From Defluviimonas salinarum (lineage in GTDB: Bacteria; Pseudomonadota; Alphaproteobacteria; Rhodobacterales; Rhodobacteraceae), in NCBI RefSeq assembly GCF_026013545.1, contig NZ_JAPDOG010000013.1, positions 62,001 through 126,000 on the forward strand: a DNA stretch of 64,000 nucleotides, given 5' to 3'. Below, in pieces: positions 46,205 through 54,919 of this stretch. The notes under the pieces are model-generated. The model saw nothing but the letters and a program-made list of their open reading frames with translations, was not told the DNA's origin and ran no database searches. Position 1 is the stretch's first letter; each line of letters opens with the position of its first letter. The translations under genes and the position numbers were made by a program.

Positions 46205-47299
46205 ATGCCCCGCATCGCCTTCATCGCGGCCCGCTTCCCCGACAAGACGGAGTCGAAGGATGACATCGAGATCCGCCTGAGCCGCCATCTCCGGGCCCTC
46301 CGCAAGCGCAAGGCGGAAGACCAGGCTGACGATGCGATCAGCGACACGCCGGAAGAGGACCGAAGCTATGGCTGGCGGCAGCCGACGGATCTCGGCGACG
46401 ACGACCGCCGCCGCATCCGGCGCCGGGCCACTGCGCTCGTCGCCCGGCGCGAGGCGGCCTCCGGGCTGGGCCATCTCAGGAAGGAGGAGCGCGAGCAGCT
46501 GTCCGTCCTGCGCGACGGGGTCCGCCTCGTCACCATCCCCAGTGAGCAGCGGGCCGACGAACTCGCGGCCGCGCTTCATGCCGAGATGCCCTGGATGGCC
46601 CCGGCGACCGAAGCGGTCTGGCATGCGATGCGCGCCTCGGTGCGCTCGGGCGCGCCCGGGTTCCGGCTGCGGCCGCTCCTGCTCGATGGCCCTCCCGGCA
46701 TCGGCAAGAGCACCTGGGCGCAGCGCCTGGCATCGCTGATCGGCACCGCGACGACGCAGATCGACGCTGCAGCCGAGGCCGCCGGTTTCGCCGTCGCGGG
46801 CTGCCAGCGCGGCTGGTCCAGCGCTGGGCCGGGTCGTCCACTGGAACTGATCCTGCGCCAGCTCGTCGGCAATCCGATCATCGTGGTGGACGAGATCGAA
46901 AAGCCCGGCAGGGTCACGTCGGACAAGGGACGCGCCCATGACCTGACCGATGCGCTGCTGGGCCTCTTGGAGCCCATGACGGCGCGGGGCTGGACCTGCC
47001 CCTATTTCCGCGTGAGCTTCGACATGGGCTGGATCGGCTGGGTCATGACTTCCAACGACTGGCGACGGCTCTCGGCCCCCTTTCTCAGCCGCTGTCAGCT
47101 GGTCCGCCTCGGGCCCCTCACGAGCAGGGACCTGCTCGGTTTCGTCGAGAGGGAAGCCGAGCGCCGCGGCATCGATGGGGACTGCGTGGAGGCGATCGCC
47201 GGGGCTTTGTCGCGTGCGGATACTCAACCGGATCTGCGCAGCCTGAACCGGCTGCTCGACCGCATTTCCGAACTGCAGAACCGTCCGCCCATCCACTAG
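46205..47299 (+). CDS. Lon-like AAA+ ATPase without protease domain
   Basis: A 364-residue protein. Residues 1-140 are charged and helical (IRLSRHLRALRKRKAEDQ). An AAA+ module follows with Walker A LLLDGPPGIGKSTWAQRL, Walker B PIIVVDEIEKPG, sensor-1 WVMTSNDWRRL and Arg-finger LSRCQLVRL, plus a helical lid to the C-terminus. The ATPase part resembles Lon, but no Ser-Lys protease domain follows. AAAGGA precedes ATG 46205. It is paired with a metallophosphoesterase 28 bases downstream, next to IS remnants. The partner and substrate are unknown; a defence or maintenance role is a guess. Confidence 0.8.
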   Translation: MPRIAFIAARFPDKTESKDDIEIRLSRHLRALRKRKAEDQADDAISDTPEEDRSYGWRQPTDLGDDDRRRIRRRATALVARREAASGLGHLRKEEREQLSVLRDGVRLVTIPSEQRADELAAALHAEMPWMAPATEAVWHAMRASVRSGAPGFRLRPLLLDGPPGIGKSTWAQRLASLIGTATTQIDAAAEAAGFAVAGCQRGWSSAGPGRPLELILRQLVGNPIIVVDEIEKPGRVTSDKGRAHDLTDALLGLLEPMTARGWTCPYFRVSFDMGWIGWVMTSNDWRRLSAPFLSRCQLVRLGPLTSRDLLGFVEREAERRGIDGDCVEAIAGALSRADTQPDLRSLNRLLDRISELQNRPPIH

Positions 47300-47327
47300 G
47301 ATCCGGCCGATTTCCGATGAGACTCAG

Positions 47328-48116
47328 ATGACGAAGACCTTGATCCTTGCCGACCTTCATCACGACTTCTGGCGCCAGGCCGGGCGCGATCCCCTGGAGC
47401 GTGCCGATTTCTCGGGGCTGGACCTGCTGATCATCGCCGGAGATCTCGCGAACAAGTCCCGCGTGCGCTGGAAGCTGGCGCTTGAGGCGATCGGGCGGCA
47501 CATCCCGCTCGACCGCGTCCACATCTTTCCCGGCAACCACGACTACTACGACGGGCGCCTGGACCGGGACGACAAGCTTGCGGTGATCGCCAAGGAGGCC
47601 GGGGCGCATTTCGCACAGAAACAGGAGATCGTCCGCGGCGGCACCCGTTTCCTCTGCTGCACCCTGTGGACGGACATGCTTCTCGGTGGTGGCGATGCCG
47701 AACAGAACGCGCGAGAAGCCGAGGCGCGGATGAACGACTACCGCTACATCCGTATCGAGGCCGAAAGATACCGCCGCGCCAGGCCGAGGCACACCGTCGC
47801 CGTTCACCTCGACCATCGCGCCTGGCTCGAGAGCCGCCTGAGCGCTCCTTTCGACGGGCGGACCATCGTCGTCACCCATCACGCGCCCCATGCACTCGGC
47901 CTCGCCGACAACGCCGAGGTCGGTCAGGCCTACGCCTCCGATCTGACTGGCCTCATCGTGCAGTACGCGCCCGACCTCTGGCTCTTCGGCCATACCCACC
48001 ACGGCACATCGTTCCGCTGTGGCACGACGCAGCTGCGCAACGTCTCGGTCGGATATCCCGATGCTCATGAGCGCGCGCCCGTGCTTGATCACCGATGGCC
48101 GGGACTTGTTGGTTAG
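47328..48116 (+). CDS. Calcineurin-like metallophosphoesterase
   Basis: A 262-residue cytosolic phosphoesterase with the full metal-site set: ILADLHHDFW, IIAGDLANKS, FPGNHDYYDG, VVTHHAPHAL and LFGHTHHGTSF. All five metal-ligand blocks are intact, so it should be active on a phosphodiester or phosphomonoester. The substrate is unknown. It follows the AAA+ ATPase gene and was probably acquired with it. The 3' end lies at the edge of the IS3 remnant region. Confidence 0.85.
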   Translation: MTKTLILADLHHDFWRQAGRDPLERADFSGLDLLIIAGDLANKSRVRWKLALEAIGRHIPLDRVHIFPGNHDYYDGRLDRDDKLAVIAKEAGAHFAQKQEIVRGGTRFLCCTLWTDMLLGGGDAEQNAREAEARMNDYRYIRIEAERYRRARPRHTVAVHLDHRAWLESRLSAPFDGRTIVVTHHAPHALGLADNAEVGQAYASDLTGLIVQYAPDLWLFGHTHHGTSFRCGTTQLRNVSVGYPDAHERAPVLDHRWPGLVG

Positions 48117-48520
48117 AAGACAGGCGGGCGGGTTCCGTGTGGGACCCGACAGCCCGGAAAGGACGCGTGCGAACTCGCCGCTAGACATCTATTCGAGCCG
48201 GCAGCATCGAGGCGCGGAAAGCAATTCGAACAGGAAGCACGCGGATGATCGAGCGGGCGGAGGCGGTGCTCGACCGGCCGGTCCTGCAGTGAGGCGGCAG
48301 GCGTACTCTTTGTAAGCCCTTCGTGTCGATTGGACGGTTCCGGTATGTCGCCCGGTGAACTCATTGCTCTTTTTGGGGTGCGCAACACGCGTTCAATCAT
48401 GCGGTTCTGCTGCGGGCAGTGTGGCGGGATAATCTTCTTGCGCGGTACATGCGGGTCGCGGTAGACGATGAGTTGATGACTGTCATCGCCCATATCCTGC
48501 GGCGGATTCTGATCGCCCTG
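48117..48520 (-). mobile_element. IS3-type transposase remnant and junk interval
   Basis: On the minus strand, 48372-48443 encodes RKKIIPPHCPQQNRMIERVL, the PxCPQQNxxIER block before the catalytic Glu of the IS3/IS481 integrase core. Upstream DDSHQLIVYRDP is recognisable, but there is no start, no DDE Asp blocks and the downstream frame is lost. So this is a broken orfB fragment. The rest of 48117-48475 has no gene I can support. It marks the junction between the ATPase/phosphoesterase module and the copper island. Confidence 0.6.
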
Positions 48521-48847
48521 GTCGTTGTCGCGACTGCCTATGGCAGCGCTTCGGCGGCCTCCAGGCCATCGGCTGAGGATTGCTCCACTGTCGAAACCGC
48601 ACATGCGCCCGAGCATCACGCCCACGAGGCGGCCCCTACGGCGACGGGGGCGACCGATGGAGCCGGGTTCCTAGACAGCGTTCACGATGCGCTGCATTGC
48701 GGCGTCCATGTCTGCGCCGCGGTCGTGGATCATGAACTGGTGACCCCGAAATCGGCACGCCTCGCTGCTTCGCTCGGCATCGACGACCATCCGCAATTGG
48801 TGGCGACCGATCGGTACGGTGCCCTTCACCGGCCGCCAGACGCCTGA
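48476..48847 (+). CDS. Small exported His/Cys-containing protein
   Basis: A 123-residue protein with a signal peptide (IAHILRRILIALVVVATAYG then SASA). The mature part is His-rich (ETAHAPEHHAHEAA) and has a Cys pair (DALHCGVHVCAAVVD). It is not a family I recognise. The His/Cys content and the position just before a TolC-type channel and multicopper oxidase suggest copper binding in the periplasm. The 5' region overlaps the IS3 remnant, so the native promoter is probably lost. The start is chosen at ATG 48476; an earlier ATG at 48419 reads through IS sequence. Confidence 0.55.
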   Translation: MTVIAHILRRILIALVVVATAYGSASAASRPSAEDCSTVETAHAPEHHAHEAAPTATGATDGAGFLDSVHDALHCGVHVCAAVVDHELVTPKSARLAASLGIDDHPQLVATDRYGALHRPPDA

Positions 48848-48938
48848 ACCAGCCCGATCTTGAGTGCCAGGCCTTTCGCCTCCGCGCATGAGCGGAGCGC
48901 GAGGGGTGGCCCGACTTCCAGCAATTTCAGGACCCTCC

Positions 48939-49178
48939 ATGAGAATGACCCTTGTTGCGGCATCCGTGCCGCTGGCGCTTGGCGCATGCATGTCGACCGA
49001 CGATGCTGCGCGCTCCACATCCGCTGATGCGGTTATCGCCGTCGCCGATCCAGCGGCCGGCATCCGGCCACAGAGCCCGGCCGGTTTTCCCGACTTCGAA
49101 GCGCGCCTGCCGTCGGAACCCGGCCCCTGGCAGGACATGAACAGCGCCCCGGCGCCTATGCATGGAGGTTCGAACTGA
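48939..49178 (+). CDS. Small lipoprotein preceding the efflux channel
   Basis: A 79-residue lipoprotein (signal MRMTLVAASVPLALGAC, lipobox ALGAC). The mature part is Pro/Ala-rich and ends SAPAPMHGGSN. Its TGA overlaps the ATG of the TolC-type gene (ATG at 49178), so they are translated together. The function is unknown. Confidence 0.65.
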   Translation: MRMTLVAASVPLALGACMSTDDAARSTSADAVIAVADPAAGIRPQSPAGFPDFEARLPSEPGPWQDMNSAPAPMHGGSN

Positions 49179-50644
49179 TGCGCCTTCGTATTGTGACAAC
49201 TATGGGGGCCGGCGGCGCGCTGCTGCTGTCGGCCTGCGCGACACCCCAGGGACTGAGCGGCATCTCCGCCCCCCGGGCAGGTTTCGACACCGTCGCCGCG
49301 ACGACCCGCACTGCCACCGGCAAGGAAAGCGTCTGGCTGCAGAGCGCCGCGGAAACCGAGGCGAACGCCAGGCGCGTCAAGGCGCTGACCCACGGCAAGA
49401 CAATCGGCGTCGAAACCGCCGTTCAGGTAGCGCTTCTCAACAACAGGGGCTTGCAGGCGGCCTATGCCGATCTCGGGCTTTCCGCTGCGGATGTCTGGCA
49501 GCAGACAATGCTGGTCAATCCGACCGTCTCGCTCGGCATTCGCGGCATCGGAGCGGATGGCTTGGGCGGGTATCGCAGCATCGAAGCCACGATCGCCAGC
49601 AATATCGTCGCGATTGCGACCCGCGACCGCCGCTTGAAGACCGCGGACATCCGCTTCCGCCAGGCCCAGCTTCTTGCCGCAAGCGAGACGTTGCGTGTCG
49701 CCGCCGAGACCCGCCGCGCCTGGATCGAGGCGGTGGCGGCCTTCGAGGCGGCAGCACTCGTGCGGGACTCCAGGGACACCGCGGACGCGGCCTCGGAACT
49801 GGCGGCACGGCTGGGCGATACGGGCTTTCTCAACAAGGCCGACCAGTCGCGCGAACATGCGGTCTATGCGGAGATGACCGGCCAGCAGGCGCAGGCGCGG
49901 CTCGCGGCCGAACTCGCCAAGGAGGCGCTGACGCGGCAACTGGGCCTGTGGGGAAGCGAGGTCGACTATTTCGTGCCGGACGCCCTGCCGCAACCGCCCG
50001 CCAAGGTACAGTCGCGGCCACGGATCGAAGAAGCGGCGCTCAAGCGGCGCGTCGATCTGGCGATGGCCCGGCTGGAGCTGGAGGCGATTGCTCAGGCGCA
50101 GGGCCTGACCGAGGCGACGCGCTATCTCACCGATCTTGAGGTCATCGCCGGCGCCGAGCGCGAACGCGAGCTTCATGAAGGCGCGGTCGAGGGCGAAACC
50201 ACGCCGCAGGTCGAGGTGGAGTTCGAGATCCCCGTTTTCGACAGCGGAAAGGCGCGGCTGCGCAAGGCGGAACTCGCCTATATGCGCGCGGCCAACGAGC
50301 TTGCCGAGCAGGCGGTCAATGTCCGCTCCGAGGCGCGGGCGGCCTACCATGCCTATACCGCCTCGCACCGGATCGCGCAGCACTACCGCGATGCGGTCGT
50401 GCCGCTCAGGCAGGCGATCGAGGAGGAATCGCTCCTTAGCTACAGTGGGATGATCACCAGCACGTTCGAGCTTCTGGCCGACATCCGGGCGCGGCTCAAC
50501 AGCAGCCTGGCGGAAGCCGCGGCGCGGCGCGATTTTTGGCTGGCCGATGCCGACCTGATGGCCGCGCTCTACGGCGGCGGCGGCTCGGCGGCGCCGGGCC
50601 AGGGCGCAATCTCCGTGGCTGGCGTTGCCAGCGCCGGTCACTGA
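49178..50644 (+). CDS. TolC/CusC-type outer-membrane efflux lipoprotein
   Basis: A 488-residue outer-membrane factor with a lipobox (GGALLLSACATPQGLS). Two outer-membrane-factor repeats span about 60-260 and 275-470 (VQVALLNNRGLQAAYADLGL in the first). It would form the trimeric exit duct of a metal RND pump. The matching RND pump survives only as a truncated cusA at 54.1 kb, so its current partner is uncertain. Here it heads the multicopper oxidase and cupredoxin genes. Confidence 0.85.
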   Translation: MRLRIVTTMGAGGALLLSACATPQGLSGISAPRAGFDTVAATTRTATGKESVWLQSAAETEANARRVKALTHGKTIGVETAVQVALLNNRGLQAAYADLGLSAADVWQQTMLVNPTVSLGIRGIGADGLGGYRSIEATIASNIVAIATRDRRLKTADIRFRQAQLLAASETLRVAAETRRAWIEAVAAFEAAALVRDSRDTADAASELAARLGDTGFLNKADQSREHAVYAEMTGQQAQARLAAELAKEALTRQLGLWGSEVDYFVPDALPQPPAKVQSRPRIEEAALKRRVDLAMARLELEAIAQAQGLTEATRYLTDLEVIAGAERERELHEGAVEGETTPQVEVEFEIPVFDSGKARLRKAELAYMRAANELAEQAVNVRSEARAAYHAYTASHRIAQHYRDAVVPLRQAIEEESLLSYSGMITSTFELLADIRARLNSSLAEAAARRDFWLADADLMAALYGGGGSAAPGQGAISVAGVASAGH

Positions 50645-50660
50645 TCCAAGGGAGGAAAGG

Positions 50661-51998
50661 ATGAACAGACGTCAACTCCTCGGCGCCGGCGCGGCGCTCG
50701 TCTCGACCGCCGCCTGGGGCCAGACCTCGAACACGGGCCTGCCGGAGGCAGCACTTGCCGACAGCGCCGCGACCCAGGTGCCGCCGAGGCCATCGACCGG
50801 GCCGGACTACAACCCGGTCGTGACACTCAACGGCTGGTCGCTGCCGTTCCGCATGAACGGCAACGTCAAGGAATTCCACCTCGTCGCCGAACCGGTGGAA
50901 CGCGAACTGGCCGAAGGCATGACCGCCCGGCTCTGGGGCTATAACGGCCAGTCGATCGGCCCAACCATCGAGGCGGTCGAAGGCGAGCGGGTGCGGATCT
51001 TCGTCACCAACAGGCTGCCCGAGCACACCACCGTCCACTGGCACGGCATGATCCTGCCCTCGGGCATGGACGGGGTCGGAGGGCTCAGCCACCCCGCCAT
51101 CCCGCCCGGCAAGACCTATGTCTACGAGTTCGACCTGATCAAGTCCGGCACCTTCATGTACCACCCCCATGCAGACGAGATGGTGCAAATGGCGATGGGG
51201 ATGCACGGCCTGTTCATCGTCCATCCGAAGGATCCGGCCTTCATGCCGGTCGACCGTGACTTCGCCTTCCTTCTGAATGCCTTCGACATCAATCCCGGCG
51301 CCTCGGTGCCGCGGGTGATGACGATGACCGACTTCAACCTCTGGTGCTGGAACAGCCGGGTCTTTCCGGGGATTGATCCGCTCGTCGTGCGCAAGGGCGA
51401 CCGCGTGCGGGTTCGGGTGGGCAACCTCACGATGACCAACCACCCGATCCACATGCACGGCTACGACTTCGAGGTCACCGGTACGGATGGCGGCTGGGTG
51501 CCGAAGTCGGCGCGCTGGCCCGAGGTTTCGATCGACATCCCGGTTGGCGCGATGCGGGCCTATGAATTCGATGCCGTGCATGAGGGCGACTGGGCGATCC
51601 ACTGCCACAAGTCGCACCACACGATGAACGCGATGGGCCATGACGTGCCGACCTTCATCGGCGCCGACATGACCCGTCTTTCCGAAATGATCGGACGGCA
51701 TCGGCCGGGCTACATGGCGATGGGCACCGCCGGCATGGCGGACATGGGCATGATGGAGATGCCGCTTCCGGACAACACGCTGCCGATGATGACCGGCTGG
51801 GGCCCCTACGGCCCCCTGGAGATGGGCGGCATGTTCTCGGTGGTGAAGGTGCGTGAAGGCATCGGTGCGGACGACTACGCCGATCCCGGCTGGTACGAGA
51901 ACCCGCCCGGCACCGAGGCCTATGAATGGACCGGCGAATTGTCGGAACCGGCCCGCAGCGGCAGCGCCGAGACGCAGGTCCCGGTGCGGAAATCGTGA
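50661..51998 (+). CDS. Multicopper oxidase (CopA/CueO-like)
   Basis: A 445-residue periplasmic oxidase with a leader containing MNRRQLLGAGAALVSTAAWG, a twin-arginine signal suited to folded copper proteins. Copper ligands are visible: HWHGMILP, MYHPHADEM, HPIHMHGYDF and HCHKSHHTMNAM (type 1 Cys and His), so all four copper sites look intact. A Met-rich C-terminal stretch (MAMGTAGMADMGMMEMPLP) could bind Cu(I), as in CueO. It probably oxidises Cu(I). GGAGG precedes ATG 50661. Confidence 0.9.
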   Translation: MNRRQLLGAGAALVSTAAWGQTSNTGLPEAALADSAATQVPPRPSTGPDYNPVVTLNGWSLPFRMNGNVKEFHLVAEPVERELAEGMTARLWGYNGQSIGPTIEAVEGERVRIFVTNRLPEHTTVHWHGMILPSGMDGVGGLSHPAIPPGKTYVYEFDLIKSGTFMYHPHADEMVQMAMGMHGLFIVHPKDPAFMPVDRDFAFLLNAFDINPGASVPRVMTMTDFNLWCWNSRVFPGIDPLVVRKGDRVRVRVGNLTMTNHPIHMHGYDFEVTGTDGGWVPKSARWPEVSIDIPVGAMRAYEFDAVHEGDWAIHCHKSHHTMNAMGHDVPTFIGADMTRLSEMIGRHRPGYMAMGTAGMADMGMMEMPLPDNTLPMMTGWGPYGPLEMGGMFSVVKVREGIGADDYADPGWYENPPGTEAYEWTGELSEPARSGSAETQVPVRKS

Positions 51999-52053
51999 CT
52001 CCAAACAGTTCAACCCACCCCGGCCGAAGCCGGATTACAGCAAGGAAGAGCAG

Positions 52054-52776
52054 ATGAAACGCGCATTCTTCATGACCACCGCCCTGATCCTGGCGGCAAG
52101 CACAGCACATGCCGGCGGCGGCCACACCGGCGGTCACGGCGACATGATGGCGATCGGCATGCCGGGCAGCGCCGAGGCCGCGACCCGGACGATCTCGATC
52201 ACGATGACGGAAAGCGAGGACGGCGAGATGCTGTTCGAACCGGGCGTACTCGAGTTCGCGGCGGGCGAGACGGTCCGCTTCGAGTTCCTTAACGCGGGCG
52301 AGCTTGAGCACGAATTTGTCATGGACACGTCTGAATCGGTCGCCGAGCACAAGGCGCTGATGGAAAAGTTCCCGGAGATGGAGCACGACGAGGCCAATGC
52401 CGTGCGGCTGCAGCCGGGCGAGAGCGGCGAGATCGTCTGGACCTTCGCCAATGCCGGCACCTTCGAATTCGCCTGCCTGATCCCGGGACACTACGAATCC
52501 GGGATGCACGGGGCGCTCGCGGTCGCGCCGGCCGACGCGCCGGGCGAAGAGGTGCTCTCGGGGACGTTCACCAAGGGCGTGGTGAAGAAGATCGATGCCA
52601 AGACCGGCAAGGTCACGATCGATCACGAGGACCTCGTCGACCTCGGCATGCCGGGGATGACGATGGTGTTCCACATGGCCGAGCCGGAGATGCTGCAACA
52701 CGTCACGGAAGGCGGCGAGATCCGCTTCGTCGCCGCGCGCGTGAACGGCAAGCTGACCGTCACCAGGCTGCAGTAA
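52054..52776 (+). CDS. Periplasmic cupredoxin-CusF fusion protein
   Basis: A 240-residue exported protein with a signal peptide (MKRAFFMTTALILAASTAHA) and a His/Gly linker (GGGHTGGHGD). A cupredoxin domain (about 45-165) has ligands in ELEHEFVMD and FACLIPGHYESGM. A CusF-like domain (about 175-240) carries the Cu(I) motif MPGMTMVFHM. Both halves look functional. It probably shuttles copper in the periplasm between oxidase and efflux channel. AAGGAAG lies upstream of ATG 52054. Confidence 0.88.
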   Translation: MKRAFFMTTALILAASTAHAGGGHTGGHGDMMAIGMPGSAEAATRTISITMTESEDGEMLFEPGVLEFAAGETVRFEFLNAGELEHEFVMDTSESVAEHKALMEKFPEMEHDEANAVRLQPGESGEIVWTFANAGTFEFACLIPGHYESGMHGALAVAPADAPGEEVLSGTFTKGVVKKIDAKTGKVTIDHEDLVDLGMPGMTMVFHMAEPEMLQHVTEGGEIRFVAARVNGKLTVTRLQ

Positions 52777-52898
52777 ACAAACGGCCGCCGGGGTCGCATC
52801 TGCGGTCCCGGCCTTGCCTGCCGATTGGGTAACAGCCTCGCGATGGCGGGTGGGCAAGTCCCGACTGCCGGTGCCTGCAGCCCAACAGGACATTGTCC

Positions 52899-52929
52899 TT
52901 GACCTTCCAGCGCTGGAAGCGGCTACCGT
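52899..52929 (+). promoter_or_regulatory. CueR-type operator/promoter 1 (upstream of the Rieske remnant)
   Basis: TTGACC (-35, 52899-52904), the perfect palindrome CTTCCAGCGCTGGAAG (52904-52919) and TACCGT (-10, 52924-52929) with a 19-bp spacer, the hallmark of MerR/CueR promoters. The Rieske start (52938) is only nine bases beyond the -10 box. Confidence 0.75.
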
Positions 52930-52937
52930 TTCCGATC

Positions 52938-53580
52938 ATGGACCGGGAAATGGATTCTTCGCGAAGGGATTTCCTCTACTACGCCACTGGCGGCGTTGCT
53001 GCAGTCGCAACCGGCGCCGCCGTTTATCCGCTGATCGACCAGATGAACCCTTCGGCCGACGTGCAGGCATTGGCCAGCATCCGGGTCGACATCTCTTCCG
53101 TCGCGCCCGGCAAGCAGCTGACGGTGAAGTGGCGCGGCAAGCAGGTCTTCGTCCGGTTCAGGACCGAGGCCGAGATCCTCGCCGCCAGCGCCGAGGATCT
53201 CGGCGTCCTTGTCGATCAGGTCGCCCGGAACCAGAACCGTCGAAGACGACGCGCCCGCGATGGACGAGAACCGCGCCGTGCCGGGTCATCCTGAACTGCT
53301 GGTCATGATCGGCGTCTGCACGCATCTCGGATGCGTGCCACTCGGGGATCGCGCCGGCGATTTCGGCGGGTGGTTCTGCCCGTGCCACGGATCTCACTAC
53401 GACACGGCCGGGCGCATCCGCAAGGGACCGGCGCCGGAGAACCTCTATGTTCCGAAGCTGAACCTGGCCGACGAGGGCATTCTCACGCTCGGCCGAGGCG
53501 TGGGCTGTGGCCTCGCTTTTCTGCCACGCGCCGCTCAGGGGAAGGGCCAATGCAGCCATGCCGAGGCGATCATGGCGTAG
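52938..53580 (+). pseudogene. Frameshifted Rieske iron-sulfur protein gene (petA-like)
   Basis: The first frame gives the Tat-type anchor [20 protein letters not shown] and [20 protein letters not shown]. The reading then has to shift near 53231-53241 to continue as [20 protein letters not shown] and the cluster motifs CTHLGCVP and [14 protein letters not shown]. The tail after ILTLG (about 53505) runs antisense into the DedA-like gene rather than ending as in PetA. No cytochrome b or c1 genes follow. It is an orphan copy, broken by a one-base-type shift and 3' rearrangement, unless the shift is a sequencing error. Confidence 0.75.
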
Positions 53581-53978
53581 CGTCCCGCCTTTCCGGCCGA
53601 TACGAGCAGGAGGAAGCGCCAGAACCCCACCCGCGCCAGTCCGGCGATCACGGTCAGGGGATCGCCGACGACGGGGAGCCAGGATACGAGAAGCGACCAG
53701 ACGCCATAGCGGTCGAACCATTGGCGGGCCTTGCGTGCGCGGTCGGGATCGACCGGGAACCAGCGACGGCCCTCGTACTGTGCCAGGAACCGGCCGATGG
53801 TCCAATTCACCGCCGCCCCCGTCACGTTGCCGACCGAGGCGATCAGCACAAGCGTGGCTGGCTCGCCGTTTCCAGCCGCCAGAAGGCCGATCAGGACCGC
53901 TTCGGACGATCCCGGCAGGAGCGTTGCCGACAGAAAGGCCGAGAGGGCGATCAGCGCGTAGGCGGAAAGCTCGTCCAC
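53535..53978 (-). CDS. DedA/YqaA-like membrane protein
   Basis: A 147-residue protein with about four helices. [20 protein letters not shown] and the later [20 protein letters not shown] are conserved in the YqaA/SNARE-associated (VTT) group, which is linked to lipid or metal-cation handling. The frame is complete from ATG 53978. It lies antisense between the Rieske and cusA remnants, a position that fits insertion during rearrangement. Confidence 0.78.
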   Translation of the reverse strand: MDELSAYALIALSAFLSATLLPGSSEAVLIGLLAAGNGEPATLVLIASVGNVTGAAVNWTIGRFLAQYEGRRWFPVDPDRARKARQWFDRYGVWSLLVSWLPVVGDPLTVIAGLARVGFWRFLLLVSAGKAGRYAMIASAWLHWPFP

Positions 53979-54062
53979 TGTGGCCTTTCCTGCAGTGAAA
54001 CCGGTCGCGGCTGGCCCCGGGCGTCGCCTCCCGATGGAGGCGACCTCCTCCTGTCATGGCGC

Positions 54063-54698
54063 ATGCCCAAGTGCTACTGGCTCGGCTGGAGCGGCCAGTT
54101 CGAGTACCTGGAGCGCGCCAAGCAGCGGCTCGCTCTGGTCGTGCCGCTGACGCTCGCGCTGATCTTCCTGCTGCTCTATCTCAACTTCCGCCGGCTCACC
54201 GAGACGCTGATCGTGATGCTCTCGCTCCCGTTCGCCATGGTGGGGGGCATCTGGCTGATGTGGTTCATGGGCTTCAACTTGTCGGTGGCGGTCGCGGTCG
54301 GGTTCATCGCGCTCGCCGGGGTCGCCGCCGAGACCGGGGTGATCATGCTGATCTACCTCGATCATGCCCTGGAGGAGGCACGCACCGCGGCGCGGGAAAG
54401 CGGGCGGTCCCTGACCCGTGCAGACCTCCATTCGGCGATCATGGTCGGGGCGGTGGAGCGGGTGCGGCCGAAGATGATGACGGTGGTGGCGATCACGGCC
54501 GGTCTGATGCCGATCCTCTGGGCCGACGGCACGGGCTCGGAGGTCATGCAGCGCATCGCGGTGCCGATGATCGGCGGCATGGTCTCCTCGACGCTCCTGA
54601 CGCTGATCGTCATTCCGGCCGTCTACGGGAGCGTCAAGGGATGGCGCATGGGGCGCGGCCCGCTTCGCGAGGGGGCGCCGGAGCGAATGGCGGCCTGA
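54063..54698 (+). pseudogene. cusA: 5'-truncated CusA/CzcA heavy-metal RND pump
   Basis: Only about 210 C-terminal residues remain of a protein normally over 1000 long. WSGQFEYLERAKQRLALVVP, LLLYLNFRRLTETLIVMLSL and AETGVIMLIYLDHALEEAR are near-canonical for CusA, and the C-terminus is natural. The frame upstream of 54063 is unrelated sequence, so the gene has lost most of its 5' part. It cannot make a working pump. Confidence 0.85.
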
Positions 54699-54919
54699 TC
54701 TTGCCGGCGCACCGGTGAGAGGGCCCGACCCCGGGCAAGCGCCGCTTTCGGGCGGCTGAAGGTCAGGGATCGGGCTACCTTGACGCCGGAGCCCGGACCC
54801 GGTCCGATGGGTCCCGAAAATGCGGCAGCCCGATCGCGCTGCAGTGACGGCTCCGGCGACAGCCGCCGTTCGGCAGACCGGGACCACGATGCCATGCCCG
54901 ACGATCCCAGAGCGCAATC

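Noticed and set aside
46130-47296. Minus-strand frame opposite the AAA+ ATPase
   Set aside because: Shadow frame without motifs; the plus strand has complete Walker A, Walker B and sensor motifs.
53331-54062. Upstream extension of the cusA fragment as a real protein
   Set aside because: This part is antisense to the DedA-like gene and shows no similarity to RND pumps.
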